Origin: Candidatus Ghiorseimicrobium undicola
Lineage (GTDB): Bacteria > Omnitrophota > Gorgyraeia > Ghiorseimicrobiales > Ghiorseimicrobiaceae
NCBI GenBank assembly: GCA_002796125.1
Contig: PCWA01000111.1
Coordinates: 1-36,078 of the forward strand
Length of the DNA: 36,078 nt
Reading direction: 5' to 3'
In this document: positions 32,625-36,078 of the stretch, piece after piece
Numbering within the stretch: position 1 is the stretch's first letter
Layout: every line of letters starts with the position of its first letter
The notes under the pieces: model-generated
Database searches by the model: none
Told to the model about the DNA's origin: nothing
Seen by the model: the letters and a program-made list of their open reading frames with translations, nothing else
Translations under genes and position numbers: made by a program

Positions 32625-34022
32625 ATGAATTATAATAACATACATTTTGTGGGCATAGGCGGTATAGGGATGAGCGGGATTGCCGCCATATTAAAAAGCA
32701 AAGGCAGAAAAGTTTCCGGCTCGGATATAAAAGATTCCGTTTTGCTGGACTCGCTTAGGAGGCAGGGGGTTGTTATATCTATCGGCCACAGAGAAGAGAA
32801 TATAAACGGTGCGGATTTACTGGTATATTCTTCAGCTATTAAGCCGGATAATCCCGAAATCATTGAAGCCAGAAAAAGAAAAATTCCCGTTATGAAAAGG
32901 GCTGAATGCTTAGCCGCGCTTATGAAAGATAAAATTTCCATAGTAGTAAGCGGCTCGCACGGCAAAACCACCACAAGCTCTTTGTCCTCTTGCCTTTTAT
33001 CCATGGCCGGCCTTTTTCCGACGGCGGCGATAGGAGGCCTGGTTTTGAATTGGAATAATAATATTTGTTTAGGGCAAAGCGATTATTTTGTAGCGGAGGC
33101 GGATGAAAGCGACGGCACGTTTTTAAATTATGAACCGGATTATTCCCTGGTTATGAATATCGACCATGAACATCTTGACTATTATGCGGATTTTTCCGGC
33201 ATAATAGAGGCCTTTGGCATGTTTCTGGAAAAGACAAAAGATAAGGGCTGTGTTATCGCCTGCGGAGACGATAAAAACATAAAAAACCTATTATCGCATT
33301 TTCATAAGAGATATTTAACCTTTGGATTCGCAGCCGAAAACGATATATCCGCGGGAGATGTAGTTTTGCGGGGATACGCTTCAGAATTCAGCTGTGTCTA
33401 TAAGGCTAAAATACTGGGAAAATTTAAACTCTCTGTGCCCGGCAGGCATAATATATCAAATTCCCTGGCTGTCATTGCTTTGGGTTTAGAATTGGGTATA
33501 GATATAAAGAAAATTTATGAAAGCCTGGTTGAATACCGTGGCACGGGAAGAAGGCTTCAGGTAAAATCAAATCCCGGGAATTTTTTAATAATAGATGATT
33601 ATGCCCATCACCCTACAGAGATAAAGGCTGCTTTGGCCTCTGTGCGTTCTATGCTGGATACGGATGAAACAGGCACTAACTTGCGGCGCAGGCGGATAAT
33701 TGCCGTATTCCAGCCGCATCGTTACAGCCGCACGAAATTTCTTTTGGATGATTTTAGTAAAAGCTTTGCTTTGGCCGATCATATTATCATTACCGATATA
33801 TATGCCGCTAATGAGTTGCCGATAGCCGGAATAACTGCCGAAGCCCTTTGCGAAAAGATAAAAAAGATAAAAGCAGGCAATGTAGAATTTATTAGAAAAG
33901 AAGAAATAGCCGGAAGGATTTTAGAGATCGTATCTCTGGATGATGTGGTGGTTACGCTGGGGGCCGGCGATATAGGGAAAGTGGCAGATGAATTATCTTC
34001 GGGGAATATCGGGAAAAATTAA
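32625..34022 (+). CDS. murC: UDP-MurNAc:L-alanine ligase MurC
   Basis: MurC of 465 residues starts the stem peptide by adding L-Ala to UDP-MurNAc. It begins with the nucleotide-fold IHFVGIGGIGMSGIA, then has the P-loop SGSHGKTTTS (K114), AEADESDGTFLNYEPD, NIDHEHLDYY and the C-terminal DDYAHHPTEIKA and FQPHRYSRT. All family blocks are present. GGAG at the end of the peptidase gene is its ribosome site. Its last 35 bases overlap the murB start. Confidence 0.97.
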   Translation: MNYNNIHFVGIGGIGMSGIAAILKSKGRKVSGSDIKDSVLLDSLRRQGVVISIGHREENINGADLLVYSSAIKPDNPEIIEARKRKIPVMKRAECLAALMKDKISIVVSGSHGKTTTSSLSSCLLSMAGLFPTAAIGGLVLNWNNNICLGQSDYFVAEADESDGTFLNYEPDYSLVMNIDHEHLDYYADFSGIIEAFGMFLEKTKDKGCVIACGDDKNIKNLLSHFHKRYLTFGFAAENDISAGDVVLRGYASEFSCVYKAKILGKFKLSVPGRHNISNSLAVIALGLELGIDIKKIYESLVEYRGTGRRLQVKSNPGNFLIIDDYAHHPTEIKAALASVRSMLDTDETGTNLRRRRIIAVFQPHRYSRTKFLLDDFSKSFALADHIIITDIYAANELPIAGITAEALCEKIKKIKAGNVEFIRKEEIAGRILEIVSLDDVVVTLGAGDIGKVADELSSGNIGKN

Positions 34023-34929
34023 ATTCGGCGAGCCATTAAAGGGGCATACGACTTTTAGAATCGGAGGAAAGGCTAAGGTATGGTTTGAGCCGGAGAGCGT
34101 AGAAGATTTAACTAATATGGTAAGGGCGGCCGGTAAACAAAAACTTCCTTTATTTGTGATTGGTTCGGGCAGTAATGTTCTCATAGCGGATAAAGAGATA
34201 AACGGCGTATTTATAAAGCTTAGTTCAGCCTATTTTAAAAAAATGAGCATAAAGTCAGCTACGATTTATTGTGGAGCGGGCGCGACACTTGCCGAATTAA
34301 TAAATACAGCTTATTTTCATGGTTTATCGGGGCTTGAATTTTTAAGTGGTATCCCCGGGACATTAGGCGGGGCGGTATTTATGAATGCCGGGATAAGCGC
34401 CAAAATTTCCGCCGAAGGCGGATCCGCCTCTGGCGGAAAAAATGGAAAAACAAAAACAAAATCTATCGGAGATTTTGTTAAAAATGTTACGGTTATGGAC
34501 TATAAAGGGAATGTTAAGAAAATAAATAGCGATAAAATTATTTTTACCTACCGTAAATCCAATCTTGAAAGATGCATTATTTTAAGCGCACATTTGAAAT
34601 TATTAAAAAAAGATAAAAAAAAGATTAAAAAAAATATGTTGGAATACATTGATAAGCGGAGAAAGGCCCAGGATTATGCGGCCTCTTCTGCCGGATGTTT
34701 TTTTAAGAATCCGTCTAATGAATTAAGCGCAGGCAGGCTTATTGATTTATGCGGATTAAAGGGCAGATCGGTGGGGGGTGCCGCTGTATCAAGAAAACAT
34801 GCTAATTTCATCGTTAATAAGGGAGGCGCCAAGGCAGGAGATGTTTTGAGTTTGATGTCGTTAATACGTAAAAGGGTAAAGAACAAATTCGGTTTAACCC
34901 TTAATCCGGAAGTGAAGATATGGCAGTAA
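33988..34929 (+). CDS. murB: UDP-N-acetylenolpyruvylglucosamine reductase MurB
   Basis: MurB of 313 residues reduces UDP-GlcNAc-enolpyruvate to UDP-MurNAc using FAD and NADPH. FAD-binding blocks LKGHTTFRIGGKAKVW, VIGSGSNVLIAD and SGIPGTLGGAVFMNAG are intact. The active-site loop reads SSAGCFFKNP with Cys at position 237, where Ser is more usual; the C-terminal glutamate is E308 (NPEVK). An insertion at about residues 138-158 (AKISAEGGSASGG and following lysine-rich residues) is absent from the typical MurB consensus and matches an embedded DNA palindrome at 34406-34439. It overlaps murC by 35 bases and ddl by 10. Confidence 0.95.
   Translation: MNYLRGISGKIKFGEPLKGHTTFRIGGKAKVWFEPESVEDLTNMVRAAGKQKLPLFVIGSGSNVLIADKEINGVFIKLSSAYFKKMSIKSATIYCGAGATLAELINTAYFHGLSGLEFLSGIPGTLGGAVFMNAGISAKISAEGGSASGGKNGKTKTKSIGDFVKNVTVMDYKGNVKKINSDKIIFTYRKSNLERCIILSAHLKLLKKDKKKIKKNMLEYIDKRRKAQDYAASSAGCFFKNPSNELSAGRLIDLCGLKGRSVGGAAVSRKHANFIVNKGGAKAGDVLSLMSLIRKRVKNKFGLTLNPEVKIWQ
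34406..34439 (+). repeat. 34-bp REP/RPE-like palindrome inside murB
   Basis: TTTCCGCC, GAA, GGCGGATCCGCC, TCT, GGCGGAAA. The two 17-base arms match at 15 of 17 positions. It keeps the murB frame and is GC-rich within an AT-rich neighbourhood. It encodes about eleven residues rich in Gly, Ser and Ala in a loop after the GIPGTLGGAVFMNAG motif. No second copy is seen in this window. Confidence 0.75.
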
Positions 34930-35921
34930 CAGTTAAAACTAAGAATCAAGAATCAGGGATCAGGGATCATTTTGGCAGGATTGGGGTTTTAATGGGAGGG
35001 ATATCCAATGAAAGGGAGATTTCTCTTAAGTCGGGTATGGCCGTATATGAGGCGCTTGAAACTTTGAACCTTGATGTGATGAATTTAGACATAATTGAGC
35101 GCAGCAGGGCTAAATTAAAAGCCTGGATTAAAGATAAAAACATTGACATAGCTTTTATTGCTTTACATGGAAGATTCGGTGAAGACGGTACTGTTCAGGC
35201 ATTACTAGAGGATATGGGTATTGCTTATACCGGCTCCGGGGCAAGAGCCAGCATGAGCGCATTAAACAAGATAGATTCCCGCTCTATTTTTAGTAAGGCA
35301 GGCATTATGATTCCCGAGGCAGAATATTTGAATATAAGCCGCTGGTCTTCTGGCAATGTGGTAATAAATAGAAAACTGCCGTTTGTGGTCAAGCCCGCGT
35401 CTTCAGGTTCGAGTATCGGGTTGACGATAGCCAGAACAGAAAATAAGATTGAGGATGCCCTGCGCACGGCTTTTAAGCATGATGAGAATGTGCTTATAGA
35501 AGATTATATTGAAGGCAGAGAGCTTACTGTAGGGATTTTAGACCAACAGCCTCTTCCCGTGATTGAAGTAGTTCCCAAAAAGGAATTTTTCAATTATGAA
35601 GCAAAATATACCAAAGGGCTTACTGATTATATAGTGCCTGCGCATTTACCGCAGGAAATATCTAAGGCCGCGCAATTTGCCGCACTGAGCGCCCACAGGG
35701 CGTTAAGTTGTTCGGGATTTTCGCGCGTGGATATGATTTTGGATAAGCGCGGTAATATTTTTGTATTAGAGGTTAACACTATCCCGGGCATGACACAAAC
35801 AAGCTTATTGCCGAAGGCGGCCAGGGCGGCCGGCTATACATTTGAGAACCTTTGTTTAAAATTATTGGGATTAGCCATAAAAAAACGCTCGCTTCCTTCT
35901 TTGGCGGAGGATTCGCATTAA
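34920..35921 (+). CDS. ddl: D-alanine:D-alanine ligase
   Basis: Ddl of 333 residues makes the D-Ala-D-Ala dipeptide used by MurF. It is an ATP-grasp enzyme. The conserved start RIGVLMGGISNEREISLKSG appears only at about residue 20, then ALHGRFGEDGTVQALLE, AYTGSGARASMSALNK, VKPASSGSSIG, EDYIEGRELTVG and VNTIPGMTQTSL. The first 19 residues are an extra stretch, largely encoded by a heptad tandem repeat (34941-34968). ATG 34920 is the only reasonable start in frame. It overlaps murB by 10 bases. Confidence 0.96.
   Translation: MAVTVKTKNQESGIRDHFGRIGVLMGGISNEREISLKSGMAVYEALETLNLDVMNLDIIERSRAKLKAWIKDKNIDIAFIALHGRFGEDGTVQALLEDMGIAYTGSGARASMSALNKIDSRSIFSKAGIMIPEAEYLNISRWSSGNVVINRKLPFVVKPASSGSSIGLTIARTENKIEDALRTAFKHDENVLIEDYIEGRELTVGILDQQPLPVIEVVPKKEFFNYEAKYTKGLTDYIVPAHLPQEISKAAQFAALSAHRALSCSGFSRVDMILDKRGNIFVLEVNTIPGMTQTSLLPKAARAAGYTFENLCLKLLGLAIKKRSLPSLAEDSH
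34941..34968 (+). repeat. Heptad stutter repeat at the 5' end of ddl
   Basis: AAGAATC, AAGAATC, AGGGATC, AGGGATC: four contiguous 7-mers in two near-identical pairs. They are translated as part of the extra N-terminus of Ddl. Confidence 0.85.
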
Positions 35922-35932
35922 AAATAGACGAC

Positions 35933-36078
35933 ATGAAAAGAAATAAAATATTACGCCGCCGTATATTTTTTATTTTTGCACTAGGCGTAATAACTGTTTT
36001 TATGGTATTTATTTTTAAGAAGACGGTATCTAATTGGCCTTATTTTTCGCTAAGGGATGTGATTATTTCCGGGCCTTC
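35933..36078 (+). CDS. ftsQ: FtsQ-like division protein, cut by window end
   Basis: A reading frame from ATG 35933 runs off the window after 48 codons. It has a basic start (MKRNKILRRR), one transmembrane helix (about residues 11-28, IFFIFALGVITVFMVFIF) and then FSLRDVIISGP. That fits the start of the POTRA domain of FtsQ/DivIB. Position right after ddl, where ftsQ normally lies, supports the call. FtsQ anchors FtsB and FtsL at the septum. Only the N-terminus is visible, so length and C-terminus cannot be judged. It starts 11 bases after the ddl stop. Confidence 0.8.
   Translation, partial: MKRNKILRRRIFFIFALGVITVFMVFIFKKTVSNWPYFSLRDVIISGP

Overview
The window looks like a chromosomal contig from a Gram-negative, peptidoglycan-making bacterium of an uncultivated lineage. 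The protein style (a lipoprotein, meso-DAP-type MurE, a full dcw cluster, a GH94-like giant protein next to a PfkB kinase) suggests Omnitrophota or a PVC-neighbourhood relative. The phylum assignment is inference; no marker in the window settles it. Genes are tightly packed, almost all on the + strand, and often overlap by a few bases.

Layout. (1) 1-4725: a NifU-like Fe-S scaffold, a PfkB sugar kinase, a small membrane protein and a 1076-residue GH94-like protein. (2) 4806-8663: a chromosomal integron. An integron-type tyrosine recombinase (IntI, 7350-8663, +) has the family-specific insert and an unusual N-terminal extension. It is divergent from an array of five cassettes on the - strand: a secreted protein, two short ORF-less cassettes, a HEAT-repeat/alkylation-repair-like protein and a four-helix membrane protein. 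Five attC-like sites, an attI-proximal core site and divergent promoters are visible. Each cassette's two ends carry matching complementary core heptamers, exactly or nearly so. A decayed RAYT-type transposase fragment lies just past the last attC. (3) 8665-19897: housekeeping genes: DUF72, tRNA-Pro(CGG), a LURP-one-like protein, acylphosphatase, phosphoesterase, ligA, a lipoprotein, a metallo-beta-lactamase-fold hydrolase, XerD-like recombinase, CCA/poly(A) nucleotidyltransferase, rbfA, a DHH phosphoesterase, truB and ribF. (4) 20008-36078: the dcw cell-wall and division cluster, in the order mraZ, rsmH, ftsL, ftsI, murE, murF, mraY, murD, ftsW, murG, a gluzincin-like metallopeptidase, murC, murB, ddl, ftsQ (cut by the window end). 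It is preceded by a near-consensus promoter, three AAGGTGG-class MraZ boxes (AAGTGG, 10-bp period) and a folded 5' leader.

How the parts work together. Region 4 makes lipid II from UDP-MurNAc (murB, murC, murD, murE, murF, ddl, mraY, murG), supplies the septal polymerase/transpeptidase pair (ftsW, ftsI) and begins the FtsQ/FtsL divisome. MraZ probably autoregulates the whole unit. The integron is an accessory platform with its own integrase and cassette promoter.

Two further signals are not ordinary features. Short heptad (sometimes octad) stutter repeats, with different sequence but the same period, sit at several gene junctions. A 34-bp REP/RPE-like palindrome sits in frame inside murB.
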